NCBI RefSeq assembly: GCF_001610835.1
Contig: NZ_CP011270.1
Coordinates: 3,366,001 to 3,430,000, forward strand
DNA length: 64,000 nt
Direction: 5' to 3'
DNA from: Planctomyces sp. SH-PL14
GTDB taxonomy: Bacteria > Planctomycetota > Planctomycetia > Planctomycetales > Planctomycetaceae
Of this stretch, positions 37,534 to 45,055 are shown piece after piece. Position 1 is the stretch's first letter. Each line of letters opens with the position of its first letter. Made by a program: the position numbers and the translations under genes. The notes below the pieces were generated by a model. It was not told the DNA's origin. It saw nothing but the letters and a program-made list of their open reading frames with translations, and searched no databases.

Positions 37534-38937
37534 GTGATCGTGAACCCTGAACCGACATCTTCGTTGCTGAGCCGCCGGTCGCTATTGTGGCGATCCGGGA
37601 TGGGGCTCGGCGCGCTCGGACTGGCGGGAGTGCTCGCCGACGAGGGCCGGGCGTCGGCCTCCACCGAAGGGGGCGTCGGTCTGCGGCAGCCGCAGTACGG
37701 CGCGCGGGTCAAACGGGTCATCCACTTCTTCTGCAACGGCGGTCCCTCGCACGTCGACACCTTCGATCCCAAGCCGGCCCTCCAGAAGCACGCCGGCCAG
37801 CCGGTCCCCAACACCCTGACGACCGAGCGGAAGACGGGCGGCGCTCTCCCCTCCGCGTTCGCCTTCAAGAAGTACGGCGAGAGCGGCCTCGAGATCAGCG
37901 ACCTGTTCCAGCGGACGGCTCAGCACGCGGACGACATCGCGGTAGTCCGCTCGATGTACGCCCACGTCCCGAACCACGAGCCGTCGCTGATGCTCATGAA
38001 CTGCGGCGACTCCGCCCAGCCGCGGCCGAGCGTCGGTGCGTGGGTCCTGTACGGCCTCGGCGCGGAGAACCGCAACCTCCCCGGGTTCATCGCCATGTGC
38101 CCCGGCGGGATGCCGATCAAGGACTCCGAGAACTGGCAGTCCGGGTTCCTCCCCGGCGTCTACCAGGGGACCTTCATCGACCCGCAGCACCGCCAGGTCG
38201 AGAAGCTCATCGAGAACATCCGCAGCCCGCACGCGTCGCCCGGCGTCCAGCGGAGCCAGCTCGACCTGCTGCAGTCACTCAATACCGAACACCGCCAGGG
38301 CCGGCTCGACCCGCGGCTCGACGCCCGGATCCAGTCGTTCGAGCTCGCCTTCCGGATGCAGTCCGAGGCGGCCGACGCCTTCGACATCTCCCGCGAGCCG
38401 CAGCACATCCAGGAGCTGTACGGCACTCACGTCCACGGCCGGCAGACCCTCATGGCCCGCCGGCTCCTCGAGCGGGGCGTGCGGTACGTCCAGCTCTGGC
38501 ACGGGGCGGGGCAACCGTGGGACAACCACAGCGATATCGCCAACGCCCACCGCAAGCTCGCCGGCGAGATCGACGGGCCGATCGCGGCCCTGATGGCGGA
38601 CCTCAAGCAGCGGGGGATGTTCGAAGACACCCTCATCGTCTGGGGGGGCGAGTTCGGCCGGACCCCGACCTCCGAAGGGGGAAGCGGCCGCGACCACAAC
38701 CACTACGGCTTCAGCGTCTGGCTGGCGGGGGGCGGGATCCGCGGCGGCACGGCCTACGGCGCGACGGACGACTTCGGCTTCCAGGCGGTCGAGAAGCCGA
38801 CGAGCGTCCACGATCTGCACGCCACGATCCTGCACCTCCTCGGCTTCGACCACGAGAAACTGACGTACCGCTACGCCGGCCGCGACTTCCGCCTGACCGA
38901 CGTCCACGGCCACGTCCTGCGAGACATCCTTGTTTGA
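37534..38937 (+). CDS. DUF1501 family protein with Tat signal
   Basis: A 467-residue protein with the twin-arginine signal LLSRRSLLWRSGMGLGALG. DUF1501 landmarks are FFCNGGPSHVDTFDPKP and GGEFGRTPTS followed by GRDHNHYGFS. The start is GTG: 37534 or the in-frame GTG 37540, which sits better after GAGAGAGG. It is co-directional with the preceding DUF1549 protein. Its stop runs almost directly into a palindromic repeat. Role in the cluster is unknown, but control by the nearby GntR regulator is likely. Confidence 0.9.
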   Translation: MIVNPEPTSSLLSRRSLLWRSGMGLGALGLAGVLADEGRASASTEGGVGLRQPQYGARVKRVIHFFCNGGPSHVDTFDPKPALQKHAGQPVPNTLTTERKTGGALPSAFAFKKYGESGLEISDLFQRTAQHADDIAVVRSMYAHVPNHEPSLMLMNCGDSAQPRPSVGAWVLYGLGAENRNLPGFIAMCPGGMPIKDSENWQSGFLPGVYQGTFIDPQHRQVEKLIENIRSPHASPGVQRSQLDLLQSLNTEHRQGRLDPRLDARIQSFELAFRMQSEAADAFDISREPQHIQELYGTHVHGRQTLMARRLLERGVRYVQLWHGAGQPWDNHSDIANAHRKLAGEIDGPIAALMADLKQRGMFEDTLIVWGGEFGRTPTSEGGSGRDHNHYGFSVWLAGGGIRGGTAYGATDDFGFQAVEKPTSVHDLHATILHLLGFDHEKLTYRYAGRDFRLTDVHGHVLRDILV

Positions 38938-38940
38938 AGG

Positions 38941-39053
38941 TTAAACACCAAGACACCAAGGAGGCACAAAGGTCACCAAGGATGGAGAAGGAAGGCGCGG
39001 GAAGTCGGTTCTTCTTTGTGTCCTTGGTGCGATCTTGGTGCCTTGGTGTTTAA
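38941..39053. repeat. Palindromic repeat, family B copy 1
   Basis: Left arm TTAAACACCAAGACACCAAG and right arm CTTGGTGCCTTGGTGTTTAA enclose a spacer that contains further complementary parts (GGCACAAAGGTCACCAAGGA against TTCTTTGTGTCCTTGG). It fills the gap between the DUF1501 gene and the AstE-like gene. Copy 3 at 41464 matches it including the spacer; copy 2 at 40130 matches only in the arms. Confidence 0.7.
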
Positions 39054-39089
39054 CTCTCCCCCTCCCCTCTTTCCTCCTGCCGGCTCCGA

Positions 39090-40118
39090 ATGAACCGCGT
39101 TGTCGCCCGTCCGAATCAGCTCGACCTCGATTCCCCCGGCCGCCGGGACTACTGGCTCGCCCTGGAGCATGACAGCATCTGGGGGGACCACCTGATCCCG
39201 CTCACCGTGTGGGTCGGACCGGAGGCGAAGCCCGGCGAGGGACTCGTCTCGTTCGGCTCGAATCACGGCAACGAGTACGAAGGGCCGGTCGTCCTCAAGC
39301 ACCTGCTGCGAGAGATCAAGACCGAGGATGTCCTGGGGCGGATCATCTTCATCCCGGTCCTCAATCCCTCGGCCTTCCGGGCCGGGACCCGCGAGAGCAC
39401 GCCGGACGACAAGGTGAACCTGAACCGGGCCTTCGTCGAAGGGGCCGGGGTGCAGCCCGCCCTGTCGGGGATCACGCACCGGATCGCGGCCTTCGTCCGG
39501 CAACACATCTGGCCGCGAGTGCACGTCGTGATCGACCTGCATTCCGGGGGGAACGTGGCGCGATTCTCGATCTGCGCAAACTACCACCCCGTCGACGATC
39601 CGGTCCTGGCGAAGAAGATCGAGGAGACCGCCCGCTGGTTCGGAACGCCGTCGCTGATGGTCTACCAGAACGTCACGCCGGGGCTCCTGCCGAGCGAGGC
39701 GGAGCGGCTGGGGAAGATCACGGTCGGGACGGAGCTCGGCTGGGGCTCCGCGGTGAACGCCGAAGGGGTCCGTTACGGCCGCCACGGCGTCCGGGCCGCG
39801 CTGATCAATAACGGACTCATGAAGGGCTCGATCGAGCCGATCGCCTACCACGCCGAGGGGAATCAGCGAAAACTCGAAATGGTCGACCGGGACTGCTTCA
39901 CCGTGGCCCCCTTCGACGGCCACTATGAGTGCGTCCTCGAATGCGGCACGCGGGTCAAGAAGGGAGACATCGTCGGCTACCTTCACGACTTCGACCACAT
40001 CGACATGGATCCCTGGCCCGCCCGCGCCGGCGTCGACGGCGTCGTCCTGGCCCAGGCCTGGGTTGCCCCCATCCCTCGCGGCCAGCACTGCGTCGTTGTT
40101 GGACGCGAGATTCCGTAG
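39090..40118 (+). CDS. AstE/AspA-like zinc carboxypeptidase-family hydrolase
   Basis: A 342-residue member of the succinylglutamate desuccinylase/aspartoacylase family (M14-like fold). Zinc ligands are visible as His and Glu in SNHGNEYEG and the His in VIDLHSGGN. The catalytic Glu region is probably TELGWGSAVN. The C-terminal 80 residues form the lipoyl-like beta barrel typical of this family (CGTRVKKGDIVGYLHDFD). Family enzymes remove N-acyl groups from amino acids, but the substrate here is unknown. It sits between palindromic repeats in the GntR-linked cluster, ahead of an enolase-superfamily gene and a transporter. Confidence 0.82.
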   Translation: MNRVVARPNQLDLDSPGRRDYWLALEHDSIWGDHLIPLTVWVGPEAKPGEGLVSFGSNHGNEYEGPVVLKHLLREIKTEDVLGRIIFIPVLNPSAFRAGTRESTPDDKVNLNRAFVEGAGVQPALSGITHRIAAFVRQHIWPRVHVVIDLHSGGNVARFSICANYHPVDDPVLAKKIEETARWFGTPSLMVYQNVTPGLLPSEAERLGKITVGTELGWGSAVNAEGVRYGRHGVRAALINNGLMKGSIEPIAYHAEGNQRKLEMVDRDCFTVAPFDGHYECVLECGTRVKKGDIVGYLHDFDHIDMDPWPARAGVDGVVLAQAWVAPIPRGQHCVVVGREIP

Positions 40119-40129
40119 AGGGCGGATTG

Positions 40130-40284
40130 TTAAACACCAAGACACAAAGGAGGCACTAAGGACACGAAGAAATTCCAAGACGGACCATGAATCCGCACAA
40201 CGCATTGTGGACGCTTCTGCTCACCGACTGAGAATCGCTCCCGACCTTTGTGCTCTTGGTGCCTCCTTTGTGCCTTGGTGTTGA
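40130..40284. repeat. Palindromic repeat, family B copy 2
   Basis: Left arm TTAAACACCAAGACACAAAG with GAGGCACTAAGGACACGAAG; right arm CTTTGTGCTCTTGGTGCC and TGTGCCTTGGTGTTGAA. The 70-base interior differs from copies 1 and 3. It lies between the AstE-like gene and the enolase-superfamily gene. Confidence 0.65.
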
Positions 40285-40330
40285 ATCCTCTTCCCCATCC
40301 CTGCTCCCATCACCACTTCTTTCTTTCATC

Positions 40331-41452
40331 GTGAAAATCACCCAAATCACCTGTCAGATCCTTCGCATCAAGAACGTCGAGGCGAAGACCGCCAGCAGTC
40401 AGGACTCGGTCCTGATCCGCGTCAAAACCGATACCGGCCTCGAAGGGATCGGCGAAGCGGACTCGTCGCCCGAGATGGTCAAGGCGGTCATCGACGCTCC
40501 GTTCAGCCACAACGTGGCGACGGGCCTCCGGCAGCTCCTGATCGGCGAAAACCCGCTCGATACGGAGCGGCTGTGGCAGAAGATGTACCGCCGGACGATG
40601 TACGCCGGCCGCCGCTCGGTGACGATCACGGCGATGGCCGCGATCGACATGGCGCTGTGGGACATCAAGGGAAAGCACTTCGGCGAGCCGATCCACCGGC
40701 TGCTCGGCGGCAAGCAGCACGACCGGATCCTGGCCTACGCCTCGATCCTGTTCGGGAAGAACGGCGACGAGACGGCGAAGATCGGCTCCCGCTGGCGGGA
40801 GGCGGGCTACCGCGCGGTCAAGTTCGGCTGGGAACCGATGGGCCAGAGCGAGGCGGTCGACCGGGACCTCGTGGTCGGCGCCCGCAAGGGGGTCGGGGAC
40901 GACGGGATCGTCCTCGTCGACGCCGGCTGCGTGTGGGACGCCCGGACGGCCCTCGAGCGAGCCAAGGCGTTTGAGCAGCAGAAGATCGGCTGGCTCGAGG
41001 AAGCGCTCCATCCGGACGACTACGAAGGCTACCGCTGGCTCCGCGATCGCTCCCCGGTCCCGATCGCGGCGGGCGAAGAGGAATGCGGCCGGCAGTCGTT
41101 CCGGCCGCTGATCGACGGCCGGTGTCTCGACGTCTATCAGGTCGACCTCTCCCGCAACGGCTTCACCGACTCGGCCTACATCCGGGCCCGCGTCGAGGAG
41201 ATCGGGGCGCGGCTGTGCAATCACTGCTACACGAGCCCCGTGACGGTCGCCGCGAGCCTGCACTGGCTCAGCACCTGCCGCGACGCCTTCCTGTTCGAAG
41301 ACTGCGTCGAGGACTCGCCGCTCCGGCATGAGCTGACGCACGAGAAGGTCCAGGCGGAAGACGGCTGGATCACGATTCCCGACCGTCCGGGCCTGGGGGT
41401 CACGCTCAACGAGGACTTCATCAAGTCGACACTCATCAGCGAATCGACGTAA
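40331..41452 (+). CDS. Mandelate racemase/muconate lactonizing enzyme family protein (acid-sugar dehydratase candidate)
   Basis: A 373-residue enolase-superfamily enzyme. The start is GTG 40331 (VKITQITCQ); the longer frame upstream translates the palindromic repeat. The capping domain (1-120) is followed by a TIM barrel with probable Mg ligands Asp (VLVDAGCVW), Glu (WLEEALHPDD) and Glu (AAGEEECGR), a Lys in RAVKFGWEP, and the general-base His in LCNHCYTSP. The second Lys of the usual KxK is Gly here, so racemase chemistry is less likely. It most likely dehydrates a sugar acid or similar carboxylate, in line with the FCD regulator and ACS-type transporter nearby. The substrate cannot be named. 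Confidence 0.85.
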   Translation: MKITQITCQILRIKNVEAKTASSQDSVLIRVKTDTGLEGIGEADSSPEMVKAVIDAPFSHNVATGLRQLLIGENPLDTERLWQKMYRRTMYAGRRSVTITAMAAIDMALWDIKGKHFGEPIHRLLGGKQHDRILAYASILFGKNGDETAKIGSRWREAGYRAVKFGWEPMGQSEAVDRDLVVGARKGVGDDGIVLVDAGCVWDARTALERAKAFEQQKIGWLEEALHPDDYEGYRWLRDRSPVPIAAGEEECGRQSFRPLIDGRCLDVYQVDLSRNGFTDSAYIRARVEEIGARLCNHCYTSPVTVAASLHWLSTCRDAFLFEDCVEDSPLRHELTHEKVQAEDGWITIPDRPGLGVTLNEDFIKSTLISEST

Positions 41453-41463
41453 GGCCTGAGGAG

Positions 41464-41576
41464 TGAAACACCAAGGCACCAGGGAGGCACAAAGGTCACC
41501 AAGGAGGGAGAAGGCAGGCGCGGGAAGTTCGTTCTTCTTTGTGTCCTTGGTGCGATCTTGGAGCCTTGGTGTTTAA
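41464..41576. repeat. Palindromic repeat, family B copy 3
   Basis: Left arm TGAAACACCAAGGCACCAGG, right arm TTGGAGCCTTGGTGTTTAAC. The interior (GGAGAAGGCAGGCGCGGGAA and TTCTTCTTTGTGTCCTTGG) is nearly the same as copy 1, pointing to recent copying. It lies between the enolase-superfamily gene and the transporter gene. Confidence 0.7.
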
Positions 41577-41598
41577 CCCTCCCCGGACATCTCTCCCG

Positions 41599-42999
41599 AT
41601 GGAAGACCGAGAGCCAGCTCCCACGCGAGTTCGCTACGGCGTGCTGGCGCTCGTCTGCGGCCTGTCGATGATCACGTATCTCGACCGGGTCTGCTTCGGC
41701 GCGGCGGCTCCGTCGATGGCCGCCGATCTGGGACTCACGGGGGTCGCGGAACTCAAGTGGGCCTTTGTCGCCTTCTCGCTCTCCTACGGCCTCTTCGAAA
41801 TCCCCGCCGGCTGGCTCGGCGACCGCTGGGGGCCGCGGGGGACGCTGATCCGGATCGTGAGCTGGTGGTCGGTCTTCACCGCGCTGACGGGGCTCGTCGG
41901 CATGAAGCTGGGGTCGTGGACGCTGGGAGGACTGACGTCGCTCATCGCGCTGCGGTTCCTCTTTGGCGCGGGCGAGGCAGGGGCCTACCCCAACATTACG
42001 CGGGCCATCCACAACTGGTTTCCGGTCGAGCGGTGGGAAACGGCGCAGGGGATGGTCTGGATGTCAGGCCGCCTGGCGGGGGGGATCACTCCGTTCCTGT
42101 GGGCGATCCTCGTCGCGGGGACTCCCACGGCCCAGCCGCTCATGCACTGGCGGGGGGCGTTCTTCGTCTTCGGGGCGGTGGGGCTTGTCTGGTGCGCGGC
42201 GTTCGCGGTCCTGTTCCGCAATCGGCCCGAGGAGCACCCGTCCGTCAACGACGAGGAGGCCCGGCTCATCGGCCGCCGCGAAGAGAACAGCGAGGAAGGG
42301 CACGCCGTCCCCTGGCGGGCGCTGGCGACCAACCGCAGCCTGATCGCGCTGTGCCTCATGTACTCGCTGATCAACTATGGCTGGGGCTTCAACATCACCT
42401 ACCTCGCGGGGTACCTCCAGGAGCGGTACGCCGTCCCCGACAACGACCTCTGGGGAGCGATCTACAAGGGAGCCCCGCTATGGGTCGGGGCGGTCGGCTG
42501 CGTCACCGGAGGCATCGTGGTCAGCGCCGTCTCGCGGCGACTCGGCGATCGGAGGCTCGGCCGACGGGTCGTCTGCATGGGGGCGCTCCTGATGTGCGCC
42601 GCCTGCTGGTGGTTCGCTCCCAGCGCCCCGGACATGCACTGGTTCTGCCTGCTGATTTCCCTCGGGGCCTTCGGGATCGACATGACCCTCGGCGCCGCCT
42701 GGGCCTCCTGCCAGGACATCGGCCGCCGCCACGCCGCCGTCGCCGCCGCCTGCATGAACATGATCGGAACGTTCGGGGCCGCAGTGGCCGGGTGGGTCAC
42801 GGGGACGATCGTGCAGTGGGCCGTCTCGGAGAAAGCGGCGTCGCTCGGAGTCGCGGTGAGCGAACTCGGCACAGCCGACCGCCACGCCGCCCAGATGCAG
42901 GGGTTTTCGACCGTCTTCTCGACCTATGCGGCCGTCTATGTCGTCGCCGCCCTCTGCTGGCTGGCGATCCATCCCCGGGACTCGGCCGAACAGCCTTGA
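41599..42999 (+). CDS. MFS transporter, anion:cation symporter (hexuronate/ExuT-like) type
   Basis: A 466-residue, 12-helix inner-membrane carrier. The N-terminus (CGLSMITYLDRVCFGAAAPSM) and FGAGEAGAYPNITRAIHNWF are typical of the anion:cation symporter family that takes up hexuronates, galactonate and related acids by proton symport. The upstream frame lies in the palindromic repeat, so I start at ATG 41599. As the last gene of the cluster it probably imports the acid handled by the dehydratase upstream. Substrate is inferred only from context. Confidence 0.88.
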   Translation: MEDREPAPTRVRYGVLALVCGLSMITYLDRVCFGAAAPSMAADLGLTGVAELKWAFVAFSLSYGLFEIPAGWLGDRWGPRGTLIRIVSWWSVFTALTGLVGMKLGSWTLGGLTSLIALRFLFGAGEAGAYPNITRAIHNWFPVERWETAQGMVWMSGRLAGGITPFLWAILVAGTPTAQPLMHWRGAFFVFGAVGLVWCAAFAVLFRNRPEEHPSVNDEEARLIGRREENSEEGHAVPWRALATNRSLIALCLMYSLINYGWGFNITYLAGYLQERYAVPDNDLWGAIYKGAPLWVGAVGCVTGGIVVSAVSRRLGDRRLGRRVVCMGALLMCAACWWFAPSAPDMHWFCLLISLGAFGIDMTLGAAWASCQDIGRRHAAVAAACMNMIGTFGAAVAGWVTGTIVQWAVSEKAASLGVAVSELGTADRHAAQMQGFSTVFSTYAAVYVVAALCWLAIHPRDSAEQP

Positions 43000-43037
43000 A
43001 CCCGCCGGAGATTCGAGCCCATCGCCGACGTGCCCCG

Positions 43038-43430
43038 CTACTGGTCGATCCAGGTCGGCGCAGTCGGGCCGGTTTGCCGAGTCGAAGGAGCGTCGTCGGC
43101 CTGGTCATCGGCGCGCAGATAAACGCTGCGAACGATCAGAGCCACGCCGATCGATCCCAGCGCGAGCCCGATCGACCAGGTCCCGCTGGCCAGGAGCATC
43201 CCGCCGAGCAGCGGCAGCACCAGTCCGAACTGCTCGTCGAGGGAACCTCGAGCCGTACTGCGGAGGAGCAGCATGATCGCCGCGATCGCCGCCACGAGTC
43301 CGCCGACGGCCCGCATCGCCCAGCCGAGGGCGGCCTCGAACACGATCATATTCTGCGGGCGGTCGCCATTGATCGCGATCAGGAAGAACAAAAAGACGAC
43401 GAGCCCGGCCAGCGGAATGACGAGACGCAT
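43038..43430 (-). CDS. Small integral membrane protein
   Basis: A 130-residue protein with four predicted hydrophobic segments (about 3-20, 37-60, 70-85 and 87-105, for instance VIPLAGLVVFLFFLIAIN). The C-terminus is polar and proline-rich. I do not recognise the family. It is convergent with the MFS gene and upstream of another small minus-strand gene. Coding is supported by the hydrophobic pattern and start; function unknown. Confidence 0.6.
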   Translation of the reverse strand: MRLVIPLAGLVVFLFFLIAINGDRPQNMIVFEAALGWAMRAVGGLVAAIAAIMLLLRSTARGSLDEQFGLVLPLLGGMLLASGTWSIGLALGSIGVALIVRSVYLRADDQADDAPSTRQTGPTAPTWIDQ

Positions 43431-43565
43431 GCGAGCACCACCAGGTTGTCAGAGCGAGCGGCCGCGCGAAGAGGCTCCGGCCCCACGGTCCAGTGTGGAG
43501 GCCGTCCTCCGTATCCGTCAATCCGACGTCAGACCGGCGGCACCACGGCGCTCGCCGGGAGACCG

Positions 43566-43895
43566 CTAGAGATACCCGATCCCGCCGCAGGTCTGGCAGT
43601 CCTCAACGGTGCTGAAGCCCGTATACCGCCCCGACCCGTGGCAGTCGCCGCAGCGGGCGGTCTTGATCCGGTACTCGTGCCGCTTCGGCCCGATTCCGTG
43701 GTAGAGCAGCGAGACGTTCGCCGGGTCGATGCCGTGGGCCTCCATCAGCTGATTCACGGCCGCCTTGGCGGAGGTCCCGCCGGTCCGGACTTCGGGGCGG
43801 GAGGTGAACCAGGCGGTCCACTGGCCGAAATTGTCCTCGGCGATGATCCGGGTCGGATCGGTGCCCCTGTTCGGCTGCGTAGTGGTCTGAGACAT
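43566..43895 (-). CDS. Small protein with DnaJ-type CxxCxGxG zinc motifs
   Basis: A 109-residue protein. I use the ATG at 43895 (MSQTTTQPNRG); the longer frame upstream crosses the tRNA fragment. The C-terminus contains CGDCHGSG and CQTCGGIG, a single four-cysteine DnaJ-like zinc site. The middle (NFGQWTAWFTSRPEVRTGG, AAVNQLMEAHGID) has no family I can name. It is the last host-like gene before the probable phage attachment site 184 bases upstream. Confidence 0.6.
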   Translation of the reverse strand: MSQTTTQPNRGTDPTRIIAEDNFGQWTAWFTSRPEVRTGGTSAKAAVNQLMEAHGIDPANVSLLYHGIGPKRHEYRIKTARCGDCHGSGRYTGFSTVEDCQTCGGIGYL

Positions 43896-44078
43896 AACGA
43901 TGATGGACTCACGTCTGGGGCTCCGCACTTCCCGACGGGAGACAGCGAAGCCATTTCCGCGGAGCGCGACCGCCCCGTCGCCGCAACGATATTTACGAAG
44001 GTCCCAAAAGCAAAATACCCGCGGGAAGCGACCGGAGGACAGAGTGTCCGGCCGGTCGAGTGACGGGATGCGAGAAAA

Positions 44079-44123
44079 TAGGGCCGCCGGGATTCGAACC
44101 CAGAACCAAGGGATTATGAGTCC
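44079..44123 (-). pseudogene. 3' fragment of tRNA-Ile2(CAT); probable attL
   Basis: Read on the minus strand, the sequence gives anticodon-arm GGACTCATAATCC, variable region, T-arm CTGGG-TTCGAAT-CCCGG, acceptor strand CGGCCCT and discriminator A. The loop CTCATAA and ACTCATAAT context fit tRNA-Ile2 (CAU, lysidine-modified). The D-arm and 5' acceptor strand AGGGCCG are missing: upstream sequence does not pair. An orphan 3' half is what tRNA-targeting integrases leave at one end, with the intact tRNA regenerated at the other end, here expected beyond 64000. Confidence 0.75.
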
Positions 44124-44488
44124 AACCGACCCGCTCACGCCGCGTCGGGACGGCGTCGGAAGCGTGGCGATCTCGTTGGCGCGTGTCCGTCAGATTCGGT
44201 GGACAGTCGGGTCCGACACGTGCGCGGATGCTGCCGTTGGGGACAAAAGTGGGGACAGCGTCAATCCGCCGCACTGTCGGTCACATCCGTTCAATTGGCG
44301 CCTGATCCACGAAACCATGTCAAGCTTCTCTTGTGACGTGAGCGGGTCAATTCTCGACGTCAAAGACGGCCACATCCGTTGAGAAGACGTCAAATCGGCC
44401 GAGTCCGAGCCAGCCCAGAATCAGGGGTTACAAACCCACCCGTCGCAGTGAACGCGATTGAGACAGAACTCGGACGGGAACCTGGGAG
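44124..44488. other. Non-coding start of the prophage
   Basis: Between the tRNA fragment and the Xis-like gene no convincing gene is present. On the plus strand a frame ending in TGA at 44303-44305 reads GTKVGTASIRRTVGH, which faintly recalls integrase tails, but the frame is short and not otherwise recognisable. Integration-site arm-type repeats would be expected here, but I could not pick any. Confidence 0.35.
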
Positions 44489-44722
44489 ATGGGAAGCAAA
44501 GCTGAGGGCGTGATCGCTGCTGGTCAGAGCTACACGCTGGAAGAGTTCCAGGCTCGAGTTGGCCTTGAGCGGTCCGCAATGAGGACCGCCCGGAGCAACG
44601 GCTTGCCAGTTCGTTACGTCGCCAATCGAGGATACGTCCTCGGTGAGGACTGGCTCGCGTTCCTCAAGACGGCTCCGCTGGAACATGCGGGCGGGCGAAC
44701 TTCGAAGCCACAGAAACCTTGA
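44489..44722 (+). CDS. Small DNA-binding protein, Xis/AlpA-like candidate
   Basis: A 77-residue protein. Residues about 15-65 (YTLEEFQARVGLERSAMRTA, GYVLGEDWLAFLKTA) have the layout of a short winged-helix/MerR-like domain as found in excisionases and AlpA-type regulators. GGGAG lies 5 bases before the ATG. Its place next to the attachment site suggests a role in excision or lysogeny control, but the fold call is by eye. Confidence 0.5.
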   Translation: MGSKAEGVIAAGQSYTLEEFQARVGLERSAMRTARSNGLPVRYVANRGYVLGEDWLAFLKTAPLEHAGGRTSKPQKP

Positions 44723-44834
44723 GATCCGGGCGGCGGTCGAGAGGGTGATGAGTGCTGGCCCGCCTCTCCCACCTGACTCCCGCCGCCCGGCTTTGAAACG
44801 GCGCCAGTCCATCGGCCCTTGGACGAACGCCATC

Positions 44835-44906
44835 AGTGGGGTGGAGCAGAGGTAGCTCGCCGGGCTCATAACCCGGAGGTCGTGGGTTCGAATCCCACCC
44901 CCACAA
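44835..44906 (+). tRNA. tRNA-fMet(CAT), phage-encoded initiator
   Basis: A complete cloverleaf: acceptor AGTGGGG / CCCCACA with an unpaired A1-A72, the absence of a 1-72 pair being the mark of bacterial initiators; D-arm GAGC-AGAGGTA-GCTC; anticodon arm CCGGG-CTCATAA-CCCGG with three consecutive G-C pairs next to the loop, again an initiator trait; T-arm GTGGG-TTCGAAT-CCCAC; discriminator A. CCA is not encoded (ACTGG follows). The D-loop is two bases shorter than in E. coli tRNA-fMet. It lies inside the prophage. Confidence 0.88.
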
Positions 44907-44930
44907 CTGGATAGACGGATCAATTCGTTT

Positions 44931-44978
44931 GGCTGCGGGGGCGTCCGGAGGACGCCATCCCAGGAAGGACCCGCAGCC
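44931..44978 (+). promoter_or_regulatory. Nested hairpin RNA element with three GGA motifs, downstream of the tRNA
   Basis: An outer stem GGCTGCGGG / CCCGCAGCC (9 perfect pairs) encloses an inner hairpin GGCGTCC-GGA-GGACGCC (7 perfect pairs, loop GGA) and a single-stranded ATCCCAGGAAGGA. It may be the terminator or processing signal of the tRNA transcript. The exposed GGA triplets are also the kind of site CsrA binds, and csrA is in this element; that link is inference. Confidence 0.4.
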
Positions 44979-45055
44979 TTCTCTCACATCCGCGACGGGA
45001 CGCCCCGCTCGCGATCCATACTCAGCCTGCGTGGGGACTCCCTGCGCGTACCGCC

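Noticed and set aside
43900-44382. Plus-strand frame across the tRNA fragment, possible integrase tail
   Set aside because: It crosses the attachment site and has no tyrosine-recombinase motif (no R-H-x-x-R or active Tyr). The short GTKVGTASIRR string alone is too weak to call an integrase remnant.
44390-44923. Minus-strand protein frame containing CGGGIRTHDLRVMSPAS
   Set aside because: This is the familiar artefact made by translating a tRNA on the wrong strand; it overlaps the tRNA-fMet gene and the Xis-like gene.
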